Assembly (NCBI GenBank): GCA_951213105.1
Contig: OX578134.1
Span: forward strand, 139,537,793-139,601,792
Direction of reading: 5' to 3'
DNA length: 64,000 nt
Source: Amaurobius ferox
Lineage: Eukaryota > Arthropoda > Arachnida > Araneae > Amaurobiidae
Part shown: positions 1 to 13,164 of the stretch, in pieces
Numbering within the stretch: the first letter of the stretch is position 1
How the letters are laid out: the number at the start of each line of letters is the position of its first letter
The notes under the pieces: generated by a model
Seen by the model: only the letters and a program-made list of their open reading frames with translations
Databases searched by the model: none
Told to the model about the DNA's origin: nothing
Translations under genes and position numbers: made by a program

Positions 1-894
1 CGAATGTTCAGAACCCCCTAAATTTTCGAGTGAAATTTTGAAGAAATCATCAAAAAATCAAAACCTTTAATAATGTTTCGTAAATTTTTCTTAGAAAATG
101 ACTGACACAAACTTTAGAACGCTAGCATTAACCGCTCTCGAAATATTGCACATTTTTAAAATAAATTTATCAAAACATCCTATAAATTAAAAGAAACTAT
201 TAATCGTTGAGAAACATGTTCACTTTTCATATGTAATATCACGCGATACATTTGGTGATATCATTCTCGTGGATCTAGCTCGTTCCTTTCATGAGAAAAT
301 ATACTTATATATTTGGATTCTTTCTGATTCTTTTCTGAAATTTTTTGTATTTGGAAGCCAATAGTTATTTATCTGTCCTAAGAATAACTTATTTCTCGGT
401 CCATAACGGTTGGCGAGAATTTGGCGACGAATTTGGTGGAATGTCGCCAACTTGGCGACTCTTTTAAATGTTGCCAAATTAACAAAAATCTCGGCAAATG
501 GATAAAAATGACGCTAAATCAATGAAAATGACGACTAATTGACGAAAATTCAATATCATGGAAAGAATATAAGTATCCACTATAAGAATAACCTATTTTC
601 TTTTACTATAAAAGTAGTAAATTTATTGCATTATATAAGGAAAGTCATGTGCTGCCCACATCAGATTTTTTTCACCGTGAAAGAAGTAAATCCATTGCAT
701 TATATAGGGGGAGTCATGTACTGCTACTACATGTTTTTTTAGTTTCTAAACAATAAACCTGATATTGAAATATTTAAATAATATTTCTCGTCATAATGTA
801 CAACATTTTTTTAGATGCTACAAAGATAAATTATTCTACAACACTGTCAGGTTTCAGATAAACACCATGTAACGAAAATCCTTGTTGAATAATA
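1..894. other. AT-rich intergenic DNA, nothing recognised
   Basis: No supported gene. The short open frames here have no recognisable motif and look like chance frames in AT-rich DNA. Positions 440-540 carry a short run of repeated 'ttggcgac/tggcga'-like words, too irregular to call a repeat array. Confidence 0.5.
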
Positions 895-1290
895 CATTAT
901 TTTGTGATTTTATTCTTCACAAGACAGTTCCTTCTAATGATAACTGAAGTATTTTCCAGTGCAATCAACTGTATTGAAGTGTAAGTGTATTGCAGATGCT
1001 TTCAAGAACCAGCCAGTGAAATACCAGCAATCGAATACTTCAAATTGAAACAAAAGGATTTCTGTTAGATTACATGATTCAAAACTTATCTCGAGAATTT
1101 TTATTTTCTGCAGAAATAGAATGAACTTTTTTCAATTGCAAATTTATTATATTTTTCATTTTTGACTTTAATTCCATCAAAACAATGCTACGTGAACAGA
1201 AAGTCTCCCAGAATATAATTATAAGATGGATTTACAGGAATATCATTGAAATTAGCAGTGCTGTGGGACGTCTAATATTAATTTATGTTT
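895..1290 (+). repeat. Diverged copy of the local dispersed repeat
   Basis: This stretch shares an ordered series of words with segments near 4050, 6600, 8550 and 16360: a 'caatcaactg' start, a 'gaaatac-caatc' middle, a 'caaattgaaa' word, and an 'aaatagaatg' word, at similar spacing. It is the most diverged copy. The family has no recognised function. Alignment by eye only. Confidence 0.45.
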
Positions 1291-1299
1291 AATTTATAA

Positions 1300-3390
1300 G
1301 TTTAAACTATATTAATATTAATTATTATTAAGCATTAAAGACATGGCCTTTGATCTCATAAAGTGGAATTATCATTAAAACGTACATTGCTCGTTGTTTA
1401 AAACCCTCCAATTATTTTAATGTAAGTGTGAGTCCTGTAAAGGAATTCATTAATCATTATTAAAAGATTAGACTATATTTAAACTTAACAATAACATTTA
1501 TTAATTAACATAACTACTTATTAACTTCCATTATATTATATTACTCTTAAAATAGACTGTAATGGAGACATGTGAGACTATTTGAACCAATGTCTAAATA
1601 TTCATTAACCGTTGGATTGTTGATGACACATACCTTGAGTTTTGGGCCTTGTTGAGCACCGTGGTCAAATTCGTCTGTAGTTGTTCTCTCCATGCCATGA
1701 TGATACTCTCACTACTTGAAATCTGCTAATCTTACGGTGATACTTGTCGTAATCTTACTCGTTCATGTTGCTAAGTCAGAATGCTGATGCCTGATGTCAT
1801 GATTTCTCTAATACTCAAATCTTTCTATAACTGCTTCTAAGTCATCTTACTTGTTCATGTTCTACTACTATCTATTACAAAATACCCATACTAATACTGC
1901 CGATAATACTAATACTATTACTAATACTCGAACTGCCGATTCTCGGATCCAAACTTGAGGTCCAGTCGGTGGTGGTGGTGGTGGGGGGAGAACTCCGCCT
2001 TACTTCTTCCATGGCACTGATTGGCTACCCCTCACCCAATGGCACGACTGTACTTTCAGTCCGGTCCAACTCTTATATGGCCTCCTAAATTTACTGTCCT
2101 TTGACCTAAAAGTTCAAGTTCTCATAAAATTCGGCATATTCTAGTCTCACAAGTGCATTAGTTTTACATTTTGCTACTGTGTTACATTTACTGTTTCACA
2201 TTTACTGTTTACAGTTTTACATTTACTGTTTCACAGTTTTACATTTTGCTACTGAAAATGTGTTGATATATGTGATAATTATCTCGATATACTCCAAATA
2301 GTTAAAGGTAAGTAACTTTCATGCCAACACTCCAGTGGTGAGAATGAAATTATTCGCACTATAAACCTTAACGGAATTTACAGAATTGTCCTAAAAATTA
2401 CCAACCGAAAGTTTTGAAACTGTTACTGTAAAATTATTATTTTTCTAATAAATAACACGCGATACACTCTAAATATAAGTAATGCGTAATTTTGTCTACA
2501 ATAAGCTGATGCAACGCAAAATAAATATTTCCTAATAAAGTTCTTAGAGTAATTTACTTAATTGTCAAAGAAATTAATTAATAGCTAAAAATGTTAAATA
2601 GCTATTAGACAAGTATTGATAGATCGATTACATAAAACGTGTAACATGTGAAAATGTAAATAATAAGTGACTCTCATTAATTGAAACTGGTACCAAATTT
2701 TTCTTCCAAATATTTTAAATGCAATTATAGTAACATTCCATACATATAAACTAATGTTTTTTGCTATTTCATCGGCGTAATAAATATTCTGATGAATTAT
2801 TGCTGTAAACATTAAATACTATGGTTCAATAAATAAAGTTAACACAAAAAAATTAAAATTAAGAAATAAAATCAATGTTGATTAGAAACAGATATATCAA
2901 CTGTCGTGAAATGTTTGAAATAAAAAATATTTAAAAATCATCAAGCTGCATTAGGAATTATCAAATAATGAATAAACGATAATTATCTAGTAATTTACCG
3001 TTCATTGCAGATAATTGGAACATACAATTTCCGTATTTACAAATAACATATATTTACTGTTCCATAACGGAAGTACACAATAAATATTACCTCTGTTAGA
3101 TATCAGATGAATAAGCGGAACCGGTATTAGGAATGAATACAACGTGATTAAGAAACATGATGACTACACATAAAATATTCTCTCTAATATTTACATTCTA
3201 ACTACTAAAGCGATATTTAATGATGCAAGAATTCGAATAATAAAGTCATATTTTTAAAGAAAAGGAAGGAGAAATGCCGCTATGTGGAGATATAAAATAT
3301 AGAATCATTATTTAAATTATTTCATATTTCAAGGTTAAAATTTGTAATAAAATTTAAGCACACCTAAACGAGGCCAGTTTTCTTGAAAAG
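1300..3390. other. Intergenic stretch with short simple repeats
   Basis: No gene recognised. Positions 1962-1986 hold a GGT/G-rich run inside a locally GC-richer patch (about 1930-2090), possibly the remnant of an inserted element such as an LTR, but no ends are visible. Positions 2165-2250 repeat words of the type 'ttttacatttactgtttcaca' several times. From about 2290 the sequence begins to resemble segments near 6960, suggesting the first unit of the duplication described below starts here. Confidence 0.4.
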
Positions 3391-3399
3391 TTAATATTG

Positions 3400-4400
3400 T
3401 GGTATGTAGTTCTATCAATCTTTGTTGTAGTTCTATCAATCTATTTCAATCTTTGTATATATTAAATGAATTACTATAATTATCTTTAAAAGTATAGAAT
3501 AAACGTCTTAATTTTTGTCAGATAATTTTCTTTCCTGTCAAAAAGAAATCAAAATTCGTATGCCAGAAGACACCGATATAGACTGAAATATAAATTGAAA
3601 TAATGAAAATTGAGAACAGAATGTAGATTGAAAATTTATTCTAATTAGTTTCTGCGATATGTTTTTACATTTGATAGTACGTATTTTCTAATATTAGCTA
3701 AATTTTTGTTCATATTTTACGAATAGACAAGTCCTAATATTATACTATATAAGGCACAATATTTATCTGATAGTTTATCGTGGAAATGATGTTCCATCTT
3801 ACATTTACTATCATCTATCAAATATCTTAAAAATGAATCCCGTATGTTTATTTTATATGCAGATTTGCATTTTCCAGCACATTTTAGAGACGAATAACAA
3901 ATGTTTTGTGATTTTTATGTGACAGATAATTATGGGATGTTTAAAAGGTCTAAAGATTAAAGACGCACCGCAACTAAAAGTTCCTTTTGAATCTACATTT
4001 TGTTGTGAGATTGTATTCTATTTCTTCTGTTTTTTGAGTAATGTAGTTTTTCGCGTAATCAATTGCATCGAAAATAACACAAGTGGATTGTAAAGTATTC
4101 CAGGATGCTACGAGTGAGCACTAAAATAACAGTCCTCAATTTGAAACGAAATGTTTTCTTGGAGAACATAAAATACGAACTTGATCCTCAAATCTTTGTT
4201 TTTGTTGAAATAGACTAGAATGTTCTTCCCTTCAAATTTTCCCTTTTCTGTTCTGCAGACAGTTTTCAGCAAACTAACACTTCGTGAAATGAAAGTGTTT
4301 TCAAAGCAATTTTACAAAAGATTTAGAGGAAAGTCAGTGATTTTTTGCCTAAAACTTTTAGCATCAAGCGCGTAATGTAAAAATGTTGATGAAATATCTC
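3400..4400 (+). repeat. First copy of a roughly 1.1-kb repeated segment
   Basis: The order of words from about 3650 ('gatatgttttta'), 3700 ('ttagctaa-ttgttcatatt'), 3830-3960 and 4060-4370 follows two later segments at about 7740-8900 and 15535-16730. The conserved end block (about 4060-4370) contains 'tggattgtaaag', 'cctcaatttgaaacgaaatg' and 'tgaaatgaaagtgttttcaaagcaa'. No intact reading frame is shared by the copies, so this is a DNA repeat or remnant and not a live gene family. Confidence 0.55.
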
Positions 4401-4664
4401 AGAAATAGCAGATAAATGAAATCTAAATATTGTGGAGCATATAATGCATAGAAAAAATTCAAAACCATCATATAGGTTACGAAAACAGATTGATATTTTG
4501 TCAAATATGTAAGGTATTAATAACTTCAACAAAGATAAAAATCATATCTGGCGCAGATATAATGTTGTCGAAAATTGTTCTTTCTGACCATCCGAAATCT
4601 GAAATATTCGACCAAATATCAATCCATATTTCAGTCCTAATTATGGATTTCTATTTAATCAGTG

Positions 4665-4666
<2 letters not shown>

Positions 4667-4697
<31 letters not shown>
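4667..4697. repeat. (AT)n microsatellite
   Basis: A run of about 15 uninterrupted AT dinucleotides. Confidence 0.95.
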
Positions 4698-4699
<2 letters not shown>

Positions 4700-5125
4700 G
4701 TCATATAACAGAATCTACCATAGTACAAATAGTACAAAAACAGTTATCTAGACCAATAAGCGCAATGCAGCTTGAAATAGCCCAGAAAAGTATAATAGTA
4801 AAAATTGAAAGATTGGACATGAAGTCAGCCAACAGGTAATACATAAAAGGCCTAGGGGGATTGTGACCCCTAGTTCCCGTTTACAAGTCGACTTTTCCAC
4901 CAATGGCAACACTCACGGAGCCATGCATTACCTGCGGTTAAATTCAGTACAACGTCGAAACAGAAGACGCCCATACGAAGCATATATCAAACGTAAAATG
5001 AAAAAATCCCCCAACATAAGAGCAATATAATTGAAACGACACAAAACTAAACCTACTTAAAATATACGAACTACAAATACAAATACCTTACCTCCATCCA
5101 AATCACTCACGTCAATTTTACACGC

Positions 5126-5728
5126 TTAAATATTTCCTCTCTGTATCGATGCCATATTATTTCCTGAAATAAAGGTGTTGCCAAAATCCTTACTGAACGC
5201 ATCGAAAACTTTACTATGTACCACATTGTAACACTGACAACAAAATATTAAAGGATAATTTTCTGTTATTGCTTCCTTAATAAATATAGAATCATTTTTG
5301 ATCCTATCCTTTCCATAAGAATGCATTCTTTCACTACGTTTAAAGTGATTAATGACTATATTGCGAAATATCCTTATACTTAAATTAGAATACCAGTTAA
5401 TTATATAATGTATTCTAAAACTGTACTGTCTTCTTTTATCATAAATAGTATAATACGTTGTCTTGCTAGGTGTTAAATGTATACTTATATCCAGATAGTT
5501 GATTGCCTTTGTTTTATCCTAGATATTCTCAATAAGATTCAAGCAAGCTGGATAAAAGGAAAAATCAAATTCATACCCGTCTCCTGTGTTTTCGTATGCT
5601 ATGAGGATGTCATCAATAAATCGAAAGTATACCATTTCGTTTATAAAGTGATTTCCTTGTTCATAATGGTGCAAATATATATTTGCTAATAATGTCGAGC
5701 ACCCTCCACCCATTGGCACGCCTTTAAT

Positions 5729-5730
<2 letters not shown>
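5126..5730 (-). pseudogene. Reverse transcriptase fragment, Penelope-like type
   Basis: On the minus strand the frame begins just after an AT microsatellite and shows G-x-P-M-G-G (about 5722-5705), a downstream L-A-N-I-Y-L block and the catalytic F-R-F-I-D-D-I-L block (about 5630-5607). After one in-frame TAG (about 5517-5519) the same frame continues with I-N-Y-L-D-I and a further basic segment down to 5126. The P-M-G ... Y/F-I-D-D ... L-D order is that of a reverse transcriptase palm, and the P-M-G / L-A-N / F-I-D-D spelling is most like Penelope-like or related non-LTR families. The fingers region is missing, the fragment starts at the microsatellite and has an internal stop, so it is dead. 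Family assignment is moderate; that it is RT-derived is fairly sure. Confidence 0.72.

Positions 5731-5774
<44 letters not shown>
5731..5774. repeat. (AT)n microsatellite at RT breakpoint
   Basis: About 20 AT dinucleotides directly abut the truncated reverse transcriptase fragment. It marks the point where RT similarity stops. Confidence 0.95.
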
Positions 5775-5778
<4 letters not shown>

Positions 5779-5779
5779 C

Positions 5780-6520
5780 ATTCGTGCAGTTTTGAATCAA
5801 TAAAGAATTCGAAAACATTACACGAAAAATATGAACATGTATATGAAAGGCAATAAACATAACGTGAAGAAATACACATTGATGTATGAAATAAAGCTAT
5901 TAAATTTTAAATTTCAAGTTTAAAATAAGGAAAATATTAAAATATTATTTTTAACTATGAAGGAACGCAGAATCTATTATAATACCATAATATTTTATAT
6001 TACTTATAAATTTATGATTTTGTATGAAATGTATATTAAATATACAATGTTACGTCTCATAACTATTGTTTGTACTTAATTTGCCACATCATCCGAAGTT
6101 TATATTTTATATAGCATTAAATATTTCATGATGTAAATATCGATTTATGTTATTAACAATTAGTGACAAAATCTCAATTTTTATTTTAAATTACTTAAAA
6201 TTATTTTAAATTACCTAATATTTAGGTAATATTGGTTTAAAATTAATGTTGAAAAAGTGTACTTCTGTTTGTATATAATAAAAGTTATGAAATACAAATG
6301 TGTGTGTGTGTGTAAAATACAATTTTATATTGAAATTCAATTGAATACAATTTTATAATATAATATTATATTGAATTTCAATTAAAAAATTTATACAATT
6401 TTAATTGAAATATAATATATATTTTCAAATATAATTTTTGTAACTTTAAATACGATTTTTATATTGAAATAGTATATTTACATTTTTTGAAACGTTTGGA
6501 AACGACGGAGCAAATTTATT
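5780..6520. other. AT-rich intergenic DNA with a short (TG)n
   Basis: Nothing coding seen. A (TG)n run of about 8 units lies at 6299-6314, followed by repeated 'aattttatattgaaattcaatt' words (about 6320-6480) that give the stretch a locally palindromic character. Confidence 0.5.
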
Positions 6521-6920
6521 TTATAACATTTGTGAGGTTTCATGATATTTTGTTATTTTATCATATACTTCACAATACACTATTTTCGAGTGAAAAGTTA
6601 AAGTATTTCATCATGCCATCAACTGCATTGAAGTCTAAGTGTATCTGAGTATCGAAGGAACTTTTCAAGAACCTGCAAGTGAAATACCTACAATCACATC
6701 CTTCAAAAATTGCAATGATTTCAGAGAGAATTAAAGTGTCGGAATCAATTTATATTTCTTCATTTTCTGTCGAAATAGAATGGAAAATGTATTTGGTAAA
6801 TTTGTTATATTTTTATTTACCTTATTTTCATCAATACTACATGAAATGAGAGTGTTTTCAATATGATTCAACAATAGATTGTCAAAGGATTGTCAAAAAA
6901 ATTAGTAAAAGTTTTAAATT
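6520..6920 (+). repeat. Diverged copy of the local dispersed repeat
   Basis: Shares with the segments at 895, 4060, 8550 and 16360 the series 'gccatcaactgcattgaag', 'caagaacctgcaagtgaaatac', 'ttctgtcgaaatagaatgg' and 'acatgaaatgagagtgttttca'. No open frame is conserved. Confidence 0.5.
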
Positions 6921-7739
6921 GTTAAGGGAAAAATGTTGGTTTATTTGACAATCAAACCTGATACACACTAAGTAAGTTAAAAGTAAGTATATTTATTTTC
7001 AGAAAAATAATATTACTTGGAGTGAAACTGATTCCAGAATGAATGAATTTACAGGAATGAATGAATTTACTGTCAATTAATTTACAGGATGTTCAAAGAA
7101 ATTGATAGTAAAAAGCATTGAAATGGTTACTGGACAAATGTTGGTACATCTAATGACTTGATACATGCTAAATAAACGATAGATACATACATACATTTTC
7201 TATACGATTCTATTACGATTACATTTTCTATACGACATTATCTAAACGATATATACATTTTCTTAGGCAAACCAATGCTCAATGGATTAAAAGCATTTCA
7301 GCATAATACTTCGAGTGATTTACATGATTGCCACAGAATTCAGTGGCCAAAAAGTTTTAAATTTTTACTGAATATGTGTTGATCTATTTATGAATGGAAT
7401 GTCATGACATGCCAAATAAGGAATAAGTAACTCATGCAGGTTTAAAATGTTTTCAGCATTTTATGAAGAAGATCTATAAAAATTAAATGCGATTATAACG
7501 GCACTACGTAGAGATAAACTGACATGTGTGCTATTTCATTAACTTAATACAAGAAATTATGTTGAATTCATATGTGTTGATACAAAATACAAATTTTTCT
7601 GAAATATTAACTGCCAATGTTTTCCTTTTTAACAAATTAGTATACTAAACATGGCATATACTATAATGACCATCGATATTGATTACATCTTAAAAGCTCA
7701 TACTAAGATTATATTGTCAAAACATTGTCTACATATTTA

Positions 7740-8900
7740 AATTTAATATGGATAAATTTTCTCAATTATACATGTCGTGTCGAAATCCGGCAAATAACTA
7801 AAAAACATATTAGAGTTATTGTGTATGCTTATGCAGATGATTTGGAAAGCCTTATGCACTACACCAAGAGACAAATTTAGGGGTTGACTCTTTTTATATG
7901 GGGATACTGAGGTATTTTATTTCTCATTAAAAATTTGGAGACATTAGTTGTGAATAATATCTGCTTATATCCTCAATTTGGTTCAATTTTGTGTGATAAA
8001 ATTTCTTTTCAACTTTTCCTTGCGCCACTGTTGTGTCTGTCGTTGAGGGCTATGAAAATCTCTTCTCATAATGTCTGAAGAATTTATTTCTTTCTGTCGA
8101 AAGTTAACACATTACTTACAGAAGTAAACGTTGAATACACTAATGACGTAGACATAAAATTATTGCTCATTAGTTTTTATGATATGTGTTTACAGTGTGG
8201 ATAAACATATTTTACAATGTTAACTAAATCATAGCTCATATTCTAAAAACATGCAATATGTCGAAATATTAGGCAGGATAAGATACAAGAAATTAAAGCG
8301 GTATTTACATTATATAAAGGATGTTTCAAAAATATCACACATCTTAAGAAAGAATCTTATATATATATCTAATATTTTAATCTTGCAATTTTCCCATCAC
8401 ATTTACAGAGATAGGAATAACAGGCATTCTGGGATATCAGCAAGGTTTAGAGATAAACATCACACTGCAACCGAAAGTTTCTTTTCAATCACCATTTTGT
8501 TTTGATATTGTATTCTGTTCTTCAGAAGACAATTCTTTTAGTATATTTTCATGTAATCAATTGCATCGAAAAGAGCACGAGTGGATTGTAAAGGTTTCCA
8601 GGGTGCTGCGAGTAAACACAACAATCAAAATCTCCAATTTGAAACGAACTGTTTTCTTGCAGAACATAAAAGGCAGACTTGATCCCGATAGCTTTATTTT
8701 TGTCGAAATAGAATGGAATCGACTTCGTTCGGAATTTCCCCTTTTGTCTTTCGTAGGATGTTTTCAGCAAACCAATACTACGCGAAATGAAAATGTTTCC
8801 AGAGCAATTTTACAAATATTTAGGGAACATTGTGTTGCTTAAAACTTTTAGTAATAAACTGTTAATGCAAAGCATTGTGGATGTTTCTTATAAATAAAAA
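7740..8900 (+). repeat. Second copy of the 1.1-kb repeated segment
   Basis: Colinear with 15535-16730: both contain 'ttcaattttgtgtgataa', 'cttgcgccactgtt', 'ctcattagtttttatgatatgtgtttacagt', 'cattttg-attgatattgtat--tgttcttcagaagacaattctt' and 'aaaactttta-taataaactgttaatg'. An 84-residue frame at 8251 and a 93-residue frame at 8561 lie inside, but the matching copy does not keep them open, so I do not call them genes. Confidence 0.7.
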
Positions 8901-8949
8901 TAATTTGCATGTAAGTAATATTGAATAAATATTAGACAGATTAAAAAGA

Positions 8950-11900
8950 GGAAACTTTACATTTTGCTTTGGAGACTTATGTGTAGCACCAGAAAGTTTC
9001 ATAAAAGTCTTACCATTTGCCTAATCCTTACCCTTGTATCTCAGGGCATATACAAATGTAATATTAATTTCGTAGAATTGACTTTATTGGTGTGCTTTGG
9101 AGTTGCAACATAAAGTTTTATTTGAACATGATGTACAAAATATTTGCAATTTAATCGCTAAGCCCAATCTCTTTCCACAGTTCCGACTTTAAGTCAATAA
9201 ATATAAATTTAAAATATCATCATAAATTTAATGATCCTTGAATTCCTCATATTTATTTCAAACTTTGATCAATTTCACTTTTCGGCAATTCATTTTCAAT
9301 AGGCATGCTTTTCAAATAGTTTACATAGTCGAAACATGGTTCGTTGTTTTTAATTCATAAGAGTAGCAAAATCTCCACAAAATACATAGAAATAACTTCA
9401 CATATACAAACACACAGGCATCACATATATTAAGATCTTATAAATAAATTCGAAACATGCATGTTCAATCAAGTTGCAGTTACTGCTAATGTAATAATAA
9501 ACGAAACAAAGTTGTAGTTTCAGTTAAAACTTTAAGAACGATCCTTCTTCTGAACTAATTGTAAAATGTAAATTAGCATTCACAATAAAAGTATTTATAA
9601 AAATAAGATATAGGGAATTAATAAAAATATTTGCGAAATTATTTGGAAGCACAATTTATACAATTTTTTTAAATACTTCTAGTACTCGGATTTTCTTATG
9701 CAATACACAGTTATAAAGCTGATATTCCTAACTTTCAGAGAAACTTATTAAAACAATATATGATTTTTAGTCGATTTTAGTGCAGCGGTCCCCTTTAAAA
9801 TAAATGTTTTAAAGTAACATATAGTTTAAGTGCTAAAACAATTGGCGTGCACATAATAAAATAATATATATACCCATGAATATAATTATTATTTACTAAA
9901 TATTAATTAAAATTTTCACTATTAAAATTAATATTGTAAAACTGAGTCAAATTATATAAAATTATCTATACACTGGTTAAAAGTGCTAAAAGGTGTGTTT
10001 ATTAAGAGTTTGTATTTACCAATAAAAGCGCTTTTTCTCTTTTATATCCTTATTTTTTCTCTTTTATCTCTTTTATACCATTAAAAGCGCTTTTTCTCTT
10101 TTATATATAAACTAAATAATCATGGATTTTAAGTTTTCAATGGATTAGTTTTACACTTTCATATAATATTTATTTATCAATATTATAAATTCTGAAAGTT
10201 CGAACGTCAATTAAGAAAATTTTAAATAAAATTTTACATTAATGCATATATGAAATACCTTGCAATCATTTCATTTAAAATCATTAAAAAACAAAGCATT
10301 GATGATTTTTGTAAAATTTAAAATATTCTATAGAAACTTTATTGTTTTAAATATTTAGTATAAATATTTCAATATGTAAATACTTGAACAAATTTATTAC
10401 TAAACATCATTCCCTTTTTTGACACATATTTCTAAAATAAGAACATGATTACTACGCATTACAAAAATAATTACATAAAACACTGTCATAGAGAAGCAGA
10501 CATTTGAACATATGAGAAAGTACATGCATGGATCATTAACAAAACATAACCTATATCATTATTGACATATAAACTAGCATTTAAAGATATATACGTTTGA
10601 AATATATGGATTTTCACAGACGAAATCTATTCAAAAAGTAATACTTCATTGAAATCTTTAGATGCACTTTCATTTTCCAAGTAGGGAAAAAATGGATTAA
10701 GCATTTTCTTTACACAAGGCGTTTTTATAAAATCGAATTTATTCAAACAATTACGAGAAACGAAACTAATTAATTTTTTAAATTACTTTGTATAGAATAG
10801 GAAATATTTCAATAAAATTTCATTGGAAAAAATTATCTTTGCAATGCTGAGATTAAAGAATTATTTTTATTGCAATTTAGTTTTTTCTCACCAGAGAAAT
10901 ATTCTGACGCTGAAAACATAATACCATCTTTACTTCTTCAAAGAAATTGTTTGTGTGCGCTTAAAAAAGTTATTTCTTGCTTAATGTATTCCTGAGAGAA
11001 ATCCAGTTTTATTTTTAATTTCTTAAAACGATTTGTTATGTTCTTAACAAAATCTATTTAACCTCTGTAACCAATTTATTGTTCGAAATAGAATAAAATA
11101 AAACTAAAATATTAGCCACCGCCAATTTATAGTCATTGTTAATATATAAAACTGTATTTAGAAATTGTAAATATAAGCTTACTTGAAGGTGGAATTTTAC
11201 ATCCCAACATATAATATTGAGTATGCGTTTAAAGACATGCTTGTAGAAAATAATTGTTCGAAAGCTCAAATGTATGAAAAATGTTGTACACTTTCATGCG
11301 TTTAAATTTTTTTCTTGTGAATGATCATAGTCAGACTGAAGTATGTGTATCAGTGTGCATCACTTCTGGATCCTCACAATCTCATAAACATTTAAAAAAA
11401 AAGTAATCACTCTACCATTACATATACTACACTTGTAAACCAATGTCGTTATTGTTAGCACATTTTAGTATGATATATCCAACAAATTGATGACTAACTT
11501 CTTAAAAGGATATGTCTCTGCATGTGTTTACCTCTGAACACAGGTACTATAGAATCCGAATATGTACACCTCGGCGTTATATATTTTTAAATTTTGAATT
11601 AGTTTTTAGCTATTTTATAGATTTTTAGTAATTTTATAGACAATCGGAGAAGAATCGTCGCTCTAAAACTATTGTAAAAAACTCGATAAAAAGTGGTGAA
11701 CCAAGTGGTAAAACTTGATACGACCGAAAATACATGTCTTAAAATTCAAGGCGACGACAGGACCCAATCATGACAATGACCACGGTGAAGCAAGCTACAT
11801 ATCCTACATCGAAAATTTCATCCAATGCAGATACTACTTTACTTGCTATGAGGAATTCGAATGTAATCAAAAATAACTTGTTATATAATAAATTCATCTT

Positions 11901-12570
11901 CACACTCGCCTTCACATCATTGTCACATTCTAAAATTATGAAAATGAATGCAATTGTAAAATTAATAATTGAAAGTGTTACTCAAATGTATATACTTTGC
12001 TGCAATAAATAATTATGTGAGAAAAATCAAAGATGTCGTTAATAAGTCGTTTACTGAGTGCATACCTTTTAGGAATTAGGTTTATTTACAGATTTACGTC
12101 GAACTGCACAACATTTGGGTTCTATGTTGGACTCCTGCCTTTGTACGCACTATTACGATCTCGAAATTATATACTCATTAATTACGAGTTAATTATTATT
12201 TCCATCACATTTAAGACTTAATACTCTTTGCTTTCCTGTAATATATTATTTCCACCACACTTTCATCGTTAAATAAAAGTCTGTTTTCCCTGCGACAGTT
12301 AGAGTTGGTATCTTCCACAAAGAAGATATCATGTTCCTTAATTTGCGTGTGCATTCGCAACAGCGAACACTATTTCCGTATATTCATTTTATACGTTATC
12401 GGAACATGCTACTCATTAACACTTACTTTATTTCATTAAAACTTACGTTACTCTCTCTTTAAATTAGTGTGGCTTGTCACTATCTAGTTTTCTTGTAAAT
12501 TAAGTTAAATAAATAAAGTACGGTCCTTATTTCACTTGATGTATAAATAACTGTATCGTGTGATGAATTT
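8950..12570 (+). repeat. Segmental duplication unit A
   Basis: About 3.6 kb that matches 19165-23830 in the same order and orientation, from 'attttgctttggagacttatg' (8958) through 'ttcgaaacatgcatgttcaatcaagttgcagtta' (about 9450), 'gaaatctttagatgcactttcattttcca' (about 10650) and 'aatgatcatagtcagac' (about 11320) to 'aagtacggtccttatttcacttgatgtataaat' (about 12516). Short frames such as those at 11770 and 12033 are not conserved between copies. No gene is supported. Confidence 0.8.
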
Positions 12571-12579
12571 CATGACAGT

Positions 12580-13164
12580 TTATACAATCATTTTTCTCAT
12601 TTCAGGATTTCATCACATCGTGAGTAAGAAACTTGATAACTACATGTAAAATATCAACTTAACTTTCACTTCAACTTTTACAATTTAGCTACAAAAATGA
12701 TATTTAATTATTCAAATACTTGAATAAAAATGTCTTATTAAGGTTTTATCTAAGGAAAATTACACTATGATTGATAAGGTCAGATCACTGTTAGATAGTT
12801 TTATTTATCTTTCATTTCAATGTTAATGGTTGTATTATAATTAAAATATATCATATTGAGTCCGGTTTTCTTGAAAAGATTCTGGCAGTCAGGTATATGC
12901 CAGATAATCCTAGTCTGTAGATTCATAATATTCTAGTATGTAGTTTCATAATGCAAGGTTTTGTGAATGTTGACAGCAGTAATTAATTCATATATCATAA
13001 TAAGTAATATGGGGGAAACTATTGAAATATTAATTTTCTAAATATGTGTATTTCGTTTCTTACAAGGATCATATGTGTCGCTATAAAATACAAATTCCAA
13101 TGAAATATTAACAATGTTGTTTAACTATTTAACAAATTATTTTGCTAAGCATGTCATATACTAT
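12580..13164. repeat. Start of the next duplication unit, up to the LTR-like insertion
   Basis: Positions 12790-12960 resemble 3300-3480 (both contain 'ccagttttcttgaaaag'-type words followed by 'atgtagtt-cataat/atcaat'). Positions 13020-13164 resemble 7540-7680. The similarity to 7540-7680 breaks at 13165 and resumes at 14684, which defines the insertion between them. Confidence 0.55.

Noticed and set aside
8561..8842. 93-residue frame in the dispersed repeat
   Set aside because: The equivalent segments at 4060 and 16360 do not keep the frame open, so no evidence of protein selection.
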